Shown here in pieces: positions 24,312 to 33,938 of a stretch of DNA of 64,000 nt. The notes beneath the pieces were generated by a model. That model saw only the letters and a list, made by a program, of their open reading frames with translations. It ran no database searches and was not told the origin of the DNA. The first letter of the stretch is position 1, and each line of letters starts with the position of its first letter. The DNA comes from Chlorokybus atmophyticus (Eukaryota > Streptophyta > Chlorokybophyceae > Chlorokybales > Chlorokybaceae), in assembly GCA_009103225.1 (NCBI GenBank), contig RHPI01002503.1, positions 628,624 to 692,623 on the forward strand, in the 5' to 3' direction. A program made the translations under genes and the position numbers.

Positions 24312-24530
24312 GGGGAGTCGAGGGTCACGCTGTCTCGGACAGCTGCATCGACAGCCATGCTTGCTGGACATGCTGCTGCGCCACCTGTGTAACGCGCAGC
24401 AAAAACAAAAGATGACCCCAACCCTTATGGTGACAAGTGCTTTGTGCAGCTAGTCTGCTGCTGCTGGGTAGTACGGGCAGGTGGAGTCGGTGTTCGCCCT
24501 AGTGTACATGCTGTGCTGTAGCACACAAAG
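24312..24530 (-). repeat. Gypsy LTR terminal fragment
   Basis: Matches the terminal block of the long LTR at 12,010-12,220 (gacagcgtgaccctcgactc end, gtgctacagcacagcatgta start). The rest of the LTR is missing. It is the only trace of a 3' LTR for copy B. Confidence 0.6.
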
Positions 24531-24585
24531 CCAAAAAGCCACCCCCCCGGGCTCTGGGGGAGGTTCTAGCTCCAAAGCTCAGCTG

Positions 24586-26091
24586 CTAGCGCAAGTGAGG
24601 AGGGCCGTTGGTACGGCAATCGTCGCACCAATACTCCTCCATAGGTATCGCGTCTAAAGGTGGCTCCAGGCAGTAGCAATGCAGGCCCTTGTTGCAGCCA
24701 TCGCAGAGCATCATGAGTGCGTCGTTGGCGGCGCTGCCACAGCGTTCACAGCGTGTGCTGCGCGCGGGACGAGGGTGCTGCATACGCCCGAAGCCGGCTA
24801 CGCAAGGAAGGTGACATGGCGCACGATTCACCATGTTGTCCTTCAACCTCTCTCCGTTTTGACCAAGGAGGTCCAGCACCCCTGTGGGGTACACTTTGAG
24901 TACCTTGTAGACGGTGCGACCTACGGAGGTGTCAAGTGTGTCTTTGGTGGCTGCCATGCGATAGGCAAAGTCCCCCGCTTGGAACCGCCGTTGGCGCTCC
25001 TTGTAGAAGCCGCTGCGTACGCGCTCGTAGCGCAGCGTGTCGCGATGCTGCGCAATGCGCAGGTTGTTGAAGGCCATGGGGACGGTGCGCTCGAAAAACG
25101 CGGCGCGCGTGGTGATGTCGTGGTGCATCTAGTCAGGGTCGTCGAGGTTGTTCACAACGCGATCCACCTCCTGCTGCGCACGGAAGGGGAGCAATGGTGG
25201 TCGCCCGAACAGCAGGTAGTACGGGCTGTACTCCCGCAGAGCCGCCTGCTTTGACAATCGATATCCGAGGGCCACCCACGGGAGGTGGTCATCCCAAGTG
25301 TTCTTCTCGTACTCCAGCACGTACTTGCGGAGTGCCTTTTTGATGGTCTGCACTGTACGCTCGGCGAGACCGTCGGCTGGAGGGTGATCACGCGAGGTAC
25401 GGCGGTGGTCGATGTAACATCTGTCCAAGAGGGTGTCAAATTCCCCTCTGAACTCAGTACCTTGGTCAGTGATGACCTCGGCACAGCTGCCAAATCGGCT
25501 GAGAACGTGAGAGAGGAAGGCTTGAGACACCCCCCTGCTGCTCTTGTCGGGTATCGGTACCAGCTCCACCCATTTGGAGAAGTGCTCGATCATGCCCAGG
25601 ATGTAACGGTTGCCACTCGCTGAGGGTGCCAAGTCCCCCAAGATGTCGAGCCCGCATTGGTAAAAGAGACCGGAGATGGGGAGTGGGTGTAAGGTGGCGC
25701 TACGCGTGTTGAGGCTGGCGCGCACCATGTCACACTGCTGGCAGTGGCTGACGAACCCTTGCACCTGTTTTGTTAAACCATACCACCAATATTGTGCCCT
25801 CACTAGGCTGATTGTACGCTTGACACCGAAGTGTTCAAGCTCAGTGTGGAGGGAAGTGATGATGCCCTCGCGCGTGACCGGTGTCGGCACTTCCTTGTCT
25901 TCGTCGTGGAAGCGGCGATACAGCTTGTCACCTGCCCATCGATAGTGACGGGTGCGTTGGTTGACTCGGTCCTTCTCTTGGGCGCTCATGCCGGAGGGAA
26001 GCTGGCCACTGAAGAAAGGAGAGTGATGGCTTGTCCTGCCATATGTCCTGCCTGGTGTCAGTGGGCGCCAGCTCTGTGTTATCGATGTCAA
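24586..26091 (-). pseudogene. Copy B integrase with C-terminal PHD finger
   Basis: One frame of about 500 codons broken by one TAG at 25,129-25,131, where copy A has TGG (Trp). It holds an N-terminal HHCC zinc-binding region (ending FVSHCQQCDM), then the DDE core: Asp in GLDILGDLAPSASGNRYIL, Asp in EVITDQGTEFRGEF and Glu in ADGLAERTVQTIKKAL. A C-terminal domain follows (QAGDFAYRMAATKDTLD, VYPTGVLDLL). The last 55 residues form a C4HC3 PHD finger. Integrase inserts element DNA into chromosomes; a C-terminal reader could bias target choice. Downstream of the stop codon the frame is open to the end. Confidence 0.88.
24616..24750 (-). other. PHD finger at integrase C-terminus
   Basis: Spacing is C-x2-C-x11-C-x2-C-x4-H-x2-C-x14-C-x2-C, a textbook C4HC3 PHD finger, with the typical MLCDGCNKGLHCYCLEPPL core and an aromatic pair just before the last zinc pair (EYWCDDC). 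PHD fingers usually bind histone H3 tails, either K4-methylated or unmodified. The ligand of this one is not predictable from sequence alone. Confidence 0.9.
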
Positions 26092-26097
26092 TGTCGG

Positions 26098-27560
26098 CTA
26101 CGTGGGCGTCTCCCAAGGGTGTGGTTGCCGCAGGGCCGGTAGGCTCAAGGGCAGGAATTTCCTCTGCCACTGCTGAGGCTGTGGTGTTGGTCTTGCGCCC
26201 TGAGCGCAACGCGACAGCAGCAAACATGGCTGCCATGGTGGGGGCTGTTGCTGCAGGGACGAGCTCATGCCGAGCTCCAGTTGCATCGTTGGTGCTGAGG
26301 TGAGGGTGCGACTGAGGCCATCGGCGTCTTGGTTGGTGTTGCCAGCGCGGTGGTCGATCTCGAAGTCGTACTCCTGCAACAGCACGGCCCATCGAGCAAG
26401 TTTCCCTGTCAGATGTTGGTTGGTCATCAGCCACTTGAGGGGCTGATGGTCGGTGATTAGTTGGAACTGTCGATCAAAGAGGAAAGGTCGGAAGAAGAAG
26501 ATGGCCCACACTGCAGCGAGGCACTCCCCTTCGTAGCTGCTGTAGTTGGCCTCGGCGCTGTTGTTGCTTCGGCTGGCGTATGACACCACCCGCTCCTTTT
26601 TGTTCTCATCGTGCGGAACCAGCACCGCTCCCCTCCCCAGCTTGCTCCAGTCGGTGTGAAGGATGAAAGGCTTGGCGTAGTCCGGACGTTGAAGGATGGG
26701 AGCGGTGGTGAGCCTACTCTTCAGCTCCTCGAAGGCCTGCTTTTGCGGCTCCTTCCATGCGAACTCCACCTCCTTCTTCAGTAGCTCGTTGAGGGGCCTT
26801 GCGATCTTCGCGAAGTCCTTCACGAACCGGCGATAGTAGTTGGCAAATCCCAAGAAAGCGCGCAGCCGTGTGAGGTCTGTCGGGGCGGGGATAGCTGCCA
26901 GAGCCTCTACTTTTGCCTGCTGCACATACACACCGTGGGGCACAATCATGTGCCCTACGTACGGCACCTTGTGGGTGAAGAAGGTACACTTGTCGAGGTG
27001 TACAATCATCCCCACTCCCTTGAGTCGTTCCAGCACCGCTTCGATATGCTAAAGATGCTCCTCGTTGCTGCGGCTGAAGATGAGGATGTCATCAATGTAG
27101 CACCGCGCGTAGTCCAGCCCCTTCAAGGCCTTGTCCATGACGCGTTGAAACCTGGCGGGGGCATTCTTCAGCCCGAACGGCATTACCTTCCATTAGTACA
27201 ACTGTCGGTTGCCCCAGAAGGAGGTCTTGTGCTTGTCCTCGTCCTTGATGGCGATTTGGTTGTACCTTTGACGCATGTCCAGGATGCTGAAGACTGTGCA
27301 GTTTCCCACATCATTAAAGATACCCTCTGCTGTGGGCATGAGGTACCGGTCTTGCTTAGTCTTGTTGTTGAGGGGGCGGATAGTCGCCACACATGCGTCG
27401 CTCTGTCCAGTTGCCTGCTGAATCCTTCTTCAGTGGCATGACGGTTGCTGCTGCGAAGTCCGATGTGGACTCTTCAATAAGGTCTGCATCAAGCAGCGCC
27501 TTACATCTCTGTTCCACCAGGTCCTCTTCCACCTTGGAGAGCCTGTATTGCCGCCGGAAC
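26098..27560 (-). pseudogene. Copy B reverse transcriptase and RNase H
   Basis: RT N-terminal part (PVFRRQYRLSKVEEDLVEQR, DFAAATVMPLKKDSAGNW) at 27,400-27,560; a frameshift near 27,385; then NNKTKQDRYLMPTAEGIFND and [14 protein letters not shown]. The active site is intact as [12 protein letters not shown] (YIDD at 27,088-27,099). Stops interrupt at about 27,195 (after QLY) and 27,050 (EEHL then TAG). The connection and RNase H follow in one frame at 26,098-27,036, with HTDWSKLGRGAVL, SSYEGECLAAVWA and LITDHQPLKWLM carrying the acidic residues. Confidence 0.87.
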
Positions 27561-27889
27561 ACCGGCTCAGTGTCCACCAGCTCGATGTCCATCTGGTACA
27601 CTGAGCATGTACCCAATTCCTTCACATTGCAGCTGAATTGGCTCCATTTGAGGAGAGCCTCCAGCTTCTCTCGAGTGTCTTCTGTGGCCAACGGACCAAT
27701 GGCATGGTCCCAGGAGGTTGCATTGGCAACCACGGGAATGTCCTCCACTGTCGCTGCTGCTTGCTCCTCCATGTGGACCACCTCAAGGGCTGTGTGAGCT
27801 GCCTTGGTGTCGGCTACGCGATCAGCCCACCCCCTAGCCAAGTGTTCGAGATCCTCGAAGGACACGTGGCGGTCCTGTAATGCGAAGCT

Positions 27890-28860
27890 CAGCTCCAGCA
27901 GCCATACCATGCTGGTCTGGTCCATGGCGCGGCCAAGCAGCTGGCATTGCTGACTATCTGTCAGCGATGAACCCGTGATGCTGTTGGAAGAATCCCACGG
28001 CGCGTTCACGTTCGCGTGCGTTGGGTTCCTCCAGCTTGTTGGTGGTCGCATCAAACACCATCCCTTGTCCACCGTTCCGGAATGCGTAGGAGCCCGGGTA
28101 GGACACCAATGTGGGGAGTGCGCGACGGGGCTGACCGGGCTGATTGCACGGGTAGAAGTGGTTGTGGTTATGACGGAGGACACGTTGTGCTTTGCGGCCG
28201 GGGTCAAGGATGTCATCGACCAGCAGGTTGCGCGGCCGAGCGCTGCGCGTGTATTCTGCGGTCATGAGTTCCTCCACGGCGGCTAGGTTTGTCCATTTGG
28301 CACGTATACGATGTGCGCGCAAGCCATGTCGTGCAGCGTTCACCTTGAGCGGGTGCCCCAGAATGGAGCAAACTTGTCGGTAGCTGGAGGCCACGTGCGG
28401 ACGCTTGTCGTCCTAAAAATGCACATTTTCGATGACGTACCCCAGAGGTCTGGAGATCTGGTGGTGTAGAAGGAGGTGGATGATTCTCATTAGCTCCCAA
28501 AACAGCCCTGAGCGAGGGTGTTCGAGGCCTTGCCCCTTGCCTGCCCTGGTGTGCCCTTGGCATTCCCACCCAGCTATTAATAGGTCGACGTTGTCGAGGG
28601 ACAGTAGGTGATCTTCGGTGATCAGCCGGATGTCTTGTGGCAATGCTTTGAGGCTGCCTTGCAACGCCGTGAGGGGTAGTTGATGTGAATACCTTTCGTG
28701 CAGTTGGCGCAAGTGGTGCTTGAGGACCGTTTGCGCGTGTGGGTCTGGGTCGCAGTAATAGTATTTAACAATCTACACACCCGTGTTGAGGACCGCGGCA
28801 AGACCGCTGTCAATGCCTCCAAACAGCTCCAACACTGTGATGCCCTATTGCCTGCGAAAG
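27890..28860 (-). pseudogene. Copy B C5-cytosine DNA methyltransferase domain
   Basis: About 320 codons between protease and RT, in one minus-strand frame until near 27,980. Motif I: VLELFGGIDSGLAAVL (28,806-28,835 for its start), followed by YYYCDPDPHAQTVLKHHL. Motif IV: AGWECQGHTRAGKGQG with catalytic Cys at 28,560-28,562 (the usual PCQ is ECQ). Then HPRSGLFWELMRIIHLL and motif VI ENV (28,422-28,430). Motif VIII: RAHRIRAKWTNLA (28,302-28,319). Motif IX: NARERERAVGFF (27,990-28,016). Motif X: LLGRAMD (27,920-27,943). This is the full C5 methyltransferase order and size. The enzyme family transfers methyl from S-adenosylmethionine to cytosine C5 in DNA. Three TAG codons (after RRQ, after NTGV and after ENVHF) and a frameshift before motif X make this copy inactive. 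No separate target-recognition domain is obvious. Confidence 0.88.
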
Positions 28861-29800
28861 GTGTGGAACTTCATCACTCCGGTGGCCACCATATGGTGGT
28901 CCTGCACATTGTTGTGGCTTCGGTAGTTGGGGAAGCGCATGGTGATCAGTGGATGGCTGAGCAAGACATGTGCGTCCACCTGTGCGCGCCAGCGCCGTTC
29001 AGCTGGGTCTTGCAATGCTACTTCCACGGTGGCATCCTCCTGCTCCTCGTTGTACGGGGTTGGAGAGGAGTTAACGGTTCGACACGGGGCAGTGGCATTA
29101 GCAGCGACTTGCGTCCGAGCGCCGTCGTATGTGGCCGTTGCAGCCTCCCGTGTGCGGGCGTGGCTGCGTGTGGCCACGGCAGCCACTTTGCGTTGGTCGC
29201 GCGTGCGCGAGACCAACTCGAGAGGCAGGAAACCCTGCACCTCTCCGTCATCCTTATCCAAATGTGGCCGAAACCACGCCTGCTCTGTCCAGCAGTCGAG
29301 GCCCACAGGGAAGTTGAAGTCCTGCCCAAGCAGAAAGTCGAAGGAGCTGGCAATGGTGATTATACATTGCTGGACGATCTCGGTTGTGTGGGTGGGGTCC
29401 AGCCCTGTCAACCGAATGCAAAAGGTCTCCCTGGTGACTCCCATCACCTTATCTCGGCTACCTGTGGCAGTGTCCAACACGTATGGGCAAGGCACCAAGT
29501 CAGAGCTGATTATGCCTAGGGACCGCGCGAGGAAGCGCCCGATGATGACAGGCTGTGCTCCGGTGTTCAACATCACTCGCTTGGGTGCCAGGCCGTTAAT
29601 GGTAACGTGCTTGCCTTGATTGGCCACCATGGCAGCATTTGCGTTGATGCGCAGCCTCTTCATACGAGCTATCTGCACCTCTGTCTCAGTTCGCTCAGCT
29701 GGGGGTGCTGAGCGCATGGCAGCCAGAGCTCCTCTGCCTGCTTGGTCTGGAGAACCCCCTCTTTGCCCTCTCCCTCTGCCGAACCGACCTTGTCGTGGTG
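28861..29800 (-). pseudogene. Copy B retropepsin-like protease
   Basis: HVTINGLAPKRVMLNTGAQP (about 29,560-29,620) is the active-site loop; the catalytic Asp is Asn (29,565-29,567), while copy A keeps Asp. FDFLLGQDFNFPVGLDCW is the flap/C-terminal region. The frame then runs straight into the methyltransferase with no stop until RRQ-TAG. Upstream is a Pro- and Arg/Gly-rich linker (RVYQPPRQGRFGRGRGQRGG). Confidence 0.82.
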
Positions 29801-29968
29801 GTTGGTAGACACGGGGGGGGCTCGGTGCTGGAGGTTCCGGCGCTGGTTGTGGTGGCGGCGCAGGTGGATGCCGCCTCTGCGAAGATGGAATCATGCCCGC
29901 AGGTGTACCCAATGGCTGTGGAGGAAAAAAACCCCGGCGGACCCGGTGTTTGCGGGCCTGCCTCGCGT

Positions 29969-32002
29969 TCAGCTTGCTCTGCGGCGTACGTCCATCGGAC
30001 CGCATGAGCCGCTTCTCTGACCAACGTCCCTTCCCATGTGGCCGTGGGCTCGGTGTCCATGTCGGTCCAGTGATGATATTAAGGCATGGGCTGCAGATAT
30101 ACGGCGTAGTAGCTGTCGCCGCATGTCGTGGGTGATGGTGGGGACGCGCAAGATCCCTGTCATGTAGGCATCCCACCTTCCTTGTACCACTCCCACATCG
30201 AGCACGGTCATGGCGCGCGCGCGTAGGGTGCGCTGGAGGTCAGTCTGCTGTGCGTGTAGCTCATGAGCAATGGCGATGCGCCGCCGTTGTCGTGCGGCTT
30301 CCACCCCTGGCAGTCGCAGCATTGCCTCTTGCACTCCCTCCAGCGTGTCCGGGGCTGTGGTGGCAGCCTCGTCGTATGCTTGTCGCAGCGAACGGACGAA
30401 TGCCCCCAACCATGATGCTCGGTTGCCAAAGGCAAACAGGGGGACAGCAGGGTGATTGGCAACGAGCCATGTCACGAGACGGGCTCGAGCGGCGTTGCCC
30501 TCTCGCATCCCCATCATCTGTCTTAATGTGTTGCCCTCAGGCCTGTGCAACATGACTGCTTGACGAATGATTGCGGTACGGAGTTGTTGCTCCCCCACCA
30601 TACCAGCTCCTCCTCGTTGTGTGGTGTCCCCTTGCGGGGTGAGGTACCCTCGCCCTGCATCGCGTTGATCCTCAGGCATGTCTTCAACCAAAGGAGGCAG
30701 CAGCGGGGCGATTACCCCCCTCAATTGTTGCGCCAACGCCCTCGCTTGGTCTGCAACAGTTGCTTGTCGTGGCTGTTCGATGGCGACTGTCGTGGAGTAC
30801 CCTGTGGTCAGCGCCGTGGAGGCGCTGGCAACATTTGCCGGAGCTACGGTTGGTACGATAACGGCGTGTGCTGCTGCGTACGCATGTGGGCGCGCGTCCA
30901 CTTGGGCAGCTTGGTCCACCTGATAACGATGTGCCTGTTCGAGGGCAGAGAAACACTCTTGACGACTGCCTGGAGTGAGCCCCCGGAGAGCGGGATCAGC
31001 GCCCAGCGCGATGTCTGACATGGTGACCACGAGGTCTTGTATTTTGTGGCGCTTCAGTCCGAGTGGGTCCAGTGGCGAGGGCTCGAAGTCGATCTGTTGA
31101 GCCGGCATGGGTTGCCGCGTTTGACTGGGTGCGCCGTGCAATCGTGCGTGTAATGCCAAGAACAATTGAATGGTCAGCTCTAATACTGCAGGTCGCCGGT
31201 AGGTGACCCCGAAGAGACGATCCCTCATCTCTGGTGCAGTGCCGGCGAGGATTTCATCCTCCAGCTGCTGTTGTGTGAGTTCCGGCAGCGTGTGGTACTC
31301 TGGAGGTGGTAGGGGCAAGATGCGATCATCGCGTGCCACGCGCGTGGTGCGTTGCCCCCCTGGTCCGTACGCAATGGTGGTGGGCTCCACGTTGCGTACA
31401 ATCGACGCCCAGGCGTGTTCAGCTTGTGGTCCGCGTGGCACTTGCTGTGTGACGTTAAGCGCTGGTGGCGGTGCCGTTCGAATCTCTGGAAGTGGTGCAG
31501 TGGGTGCGGCAGCGCTACTGGAGGCGATGATGGTGGCACCTGCAGCAGTCGTCGTTACTGAGGTGGCGGCTGTGAGGGTGGCAGCAGTTGCGGCTGATGT
31601 GGTCGCTTCAATGGAGGCAGGAGTGGTGGATTCACCACCCACGAACCCAACGACCATGGTTGATGCGGCGTGGGTGCTTTCCATCACCGGGGACAGTGTG
31701 GTGTCAAGAGTGCTGACACCTGCTGTCGTGGTCGGTGTGGACGCCGACGGTGTCGTCGATGGCGTCGTTCCAGCTGTGGTTGTGGCTGCCGAGGCAGCAC
31801 CACTTGTGGCGTCCGACGATGCCGCTGTTGACGACGCGCTAGCTTCCCTGCGCGCACGTCTTGATGGTTGTACGCGTGACGGCGTGGGAATGTCCCTATC
31901 CCGTTTTGGTGCCATCAGCGCCCACCTAGCAGCATAGCAGGCTTGATAGTCCTGCTCCTTGTTCTCCTCCAGCTGTGCCACGCGCGCCATCAGGGCTGTC
32001 AC
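29969..32002 (-). CDS. Copy B uncharacterised Gag-protease spacer ORF
   Basis: An uninterrupted minus-strand frame of 677 codons, the longest in the array. The first half is Thr/Ala/Ser/Pro-rich low complexity. The second half looks globular: LPPPEYHTLPELTQQQLEDE, QPMPAQQIDFEPSPLDPLGL, an ADQARALAQQLRGVIAPLLP helix, GMREGNAARARLVTWLVANH and DVGVVQGRWDAYMTGILRVP. Copies A and C hold decayed relatives in the same place. I recognise no domain and assign no function. It lies after the zinc knuckles and before the protease, and was probably part of one polyprotein before frameshifts separated the frames. Confidence 0.7.
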   Translation of the reverse strand: MTALMARVAQLEENKEQDYQACYAARWALMAPKRDRDIPTPSRVQPSRRARREASASSTAASSDATSGAASAATTTAGTTPSTTPSASTPTTTAGVSTLDTTLSPVMESTHAASTMVVGFVGGESTTPASIEATTSAATAATLTAATSVTTTAAGATIIASSSAAAPTAPLPEIRTAPPPALNVTQQVPRGPQAEHAWASIVRNVEPTTIAYGPGGQRTTRVARDDRILPLPPPEYHTLPELTQQQLEDEILAGTAPEMRDRLFGVTYRRPAVLELTIQLFLALHARLHGAPSQTRQPMPAQQIDFEPSPLDPLGLKRHKIQDLVVTMSDIALGADPALRGLTPGSRQECFSALEQAHRYQVDQAAQVDARPHAYAAAHAVIVPTVAPANVASASTALTTGYSTTVAIEQPRQATVADQARALAQQLRGVIAPLLPPLVEDMPEDQRDAGRGYLTPQGDTTQRGGAGMVGEQQLRTAIIRQAVMLHRPEGNTLRQMMGMREGNAARARLVTWLVANHPAVPLFAFGNRASWLGAFVRSLRQAYDEAATTAPDTLEGVQEAMLRLPGVEAARQRRRIAIAHELHAQQTDLQRTLRARAMTVLDVGVVQGRWDAYMTGILRVPTITHDMRRQLLRRISAAHALISSLDRHGHRAHGHMGRDVGQRSGSCGPMDVRRRAS

Positions 32003-32006
32003 TTGG

Positions 32007-33737
32007 TCAATAGCTGGTGAATTGGCTGGTGCCTTTACAGCAGCAGCTCCAGCGCGAGAACGTCCCTCCGATCCTTTGTGTGTTGTGGAGGGCGGTTTTT
32101 CCCTCTGTAGCCAGCTTCTTCCTTGCGGGCCCCAGCGTTGTTGTTGTTGTTGGGGTTGTGACCACCAGCGTTGTTGCCATTGTTGCGACCACCAGCGTTG
32201 TTGCTGTTGTTGTAGCCGCCAACGTGGTTGCTGTTGTTGTAACCCCCGTTGTTGTTGTTGTTGTTGTTGTTGCCGCGGTAGCCAACAGCATTGTTGCCGT
32301 TGTTGTAGCCAATAGAGGGCCGCAGCTCAGGAAACTTAAGCCAGCATACTGTCTCCAAGTGTCCCGTCTTGTGGCAGTAGTCGCACACAAGGTTGCCGTA
32401 ATCTTCGGTGCACTCCTTTTGGCAGTGGCCATGTCGACCACACCGGTGGCACAGCACTGGAGCTTCAAGGGCAGCATGAGCTGACCGTTTATCCTTGTTG
32501 TGGATGCCTTGCGGCTCTCGGCTGCGGTCTCGCCAAAGAGGCTCTGCACTTGTGCCTGCCATAGGCCGTGAGGCACTGCGGTTGGTGTCCAGCATCGCTT
32601 TCTCATACACTGCGCGCTTATGGATGGCTTGTGCAGTCTCGAAAGCTTGAGGGTGTAGCCGAGGGGCCTGCTGTAGTTCAGCGTCAGGCGCGTTGACTCA
32701 CTCAGGGTGGGATCCAACTCGGCCACATACACCACTGCTGCCGCCTCCTCGCTGACGATCTTGTAATCAGTGTCTTTAAGCAACCCTTCTAACCGTGAAT
32801 ACAGTCGGAGAGGGTCCTCGTTGGGCTTCCGTCGAAAACGCCTCAACTCCTCCACCTTGCTGTTGATTTGAGGTGGGAAGGTGCGCCGCAGTGCGGCGTA
32901 GAGGTCCTTCAACGGGGAGTCCGACATGGCCGCGCCCACCGTAAGCGCGGGTGCACGCAATGCCACTGAGCCGAGGGTGAAAACACTGCCTCCCGCTGGA
33001 GCACGCGAGTTCGGTGTTGGTAGCAGGGGCGTACCCATCTCCAACGCTGCAGCTTGCTGCTCCTCTTGTTGCTCCCTGATGATGGCAGCGGTGCGGTTGA
33101 GTATCCTGATCCGGCGCGCGGCCTTCTTGCTTTCGATCTCTGCAGGAGTCAATGAGGCCACTACCACCTCAACTTCTTCATTCTTTGCCTTCTCCATGGC
33201 TGCAGCGGAAGTGAGACCCGTGACTGAGGCTGGCGGGGCCGCTGCTACAGGGACAGTAACCGATGGGCTATGCAGTGACGTGGAGGATATTGTGCTAGCC
33301 AATTCGCCATAGCCATCAATCTTGTGCAACTCAGCAACGGACCACACATCATGTGCTTCGTAATCAAGGCATTGAGCGGACACATGAGACGATACCTCAT
33401 CTGTCCAGTCCTTGCTTTTGAGGGCTTGCTGTCGCATCTTGGAGTAGAACTTGATGATGAACTCGTCAAGTGAGGTGGTGCCAGGGCGTCCGGAGAAGCG
33501 TAGGGAGTTGGTTGAGCTGGAAGGCTTCATCTCCTCGTCGTCACTGTCCGACGATGGTGGAGATGCTCGTTGTCGAGGAGTGGAGTGAGAGGAGGTGAAG
33601 CCGGAGACGGTGCTTGAGCCTCTGCTGCTACGGTAATCGCTCCCCTCACTTGCGCGCTCGTAGGTAAGGTTGGAGGTCGGGCTCCAGCTGTTGAGGTTCC
33701 CTTCTTCTATTGGCGAGAAAGGGGTGGGCCTGCTCAT
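32007..33737 (-). pseudogene. Copy B gag with two CCHC knuckles
   Basis: Starts MSRPTPFSPIEEGNLNSW. A capsid-like region contains DLYAALRRTFPPQINSKV and RRFRRKPNEDPLRLYSRLEG. A 4-base deletion near 32,648 (gaaagcttgagggtg, against gaaagcttccttaagggtg in copy A) shifts the frame. The nucleocapsid part continues in another frame (32,035-32,610) with CHRCGRHGHCQKEC and CDYCHKTGHLETVC, then an Asn/Gly repeat encoded by gttgttgtt tracts. Gag packages element RNA into virus-like particles. Confidence 0.85.
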
Positions 33738-33938
33738 ACAGCTGATGCGATGGTGAAAGTGGATGAAGGGTAGAGTGTTTGTGCTCTACAATGGGATCTC
33801 CAATGCTGCTATCACCCAACACACTAGCGCTTGTGCGCGCTATGCGATGACGGTGACAACGATGCACTGCGATGTGTACAACTATAGATTGCGATGCTGA
33901 TGTGCAGCCTGCAACTACACTCACTTGAGCAAAGAGGG

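Noticed and set aside
31203-31937. 244-codon plus-strand frame, Val/Ala-rich
   Set aside because: Antisense of the Thr/Ala-rich spacer of gypsy copy B.
32017-32484. Val-rich plus-strand frame
   Set aside because: Antisense of the gttgtt repeat that encodes the Asn tract in Gag.
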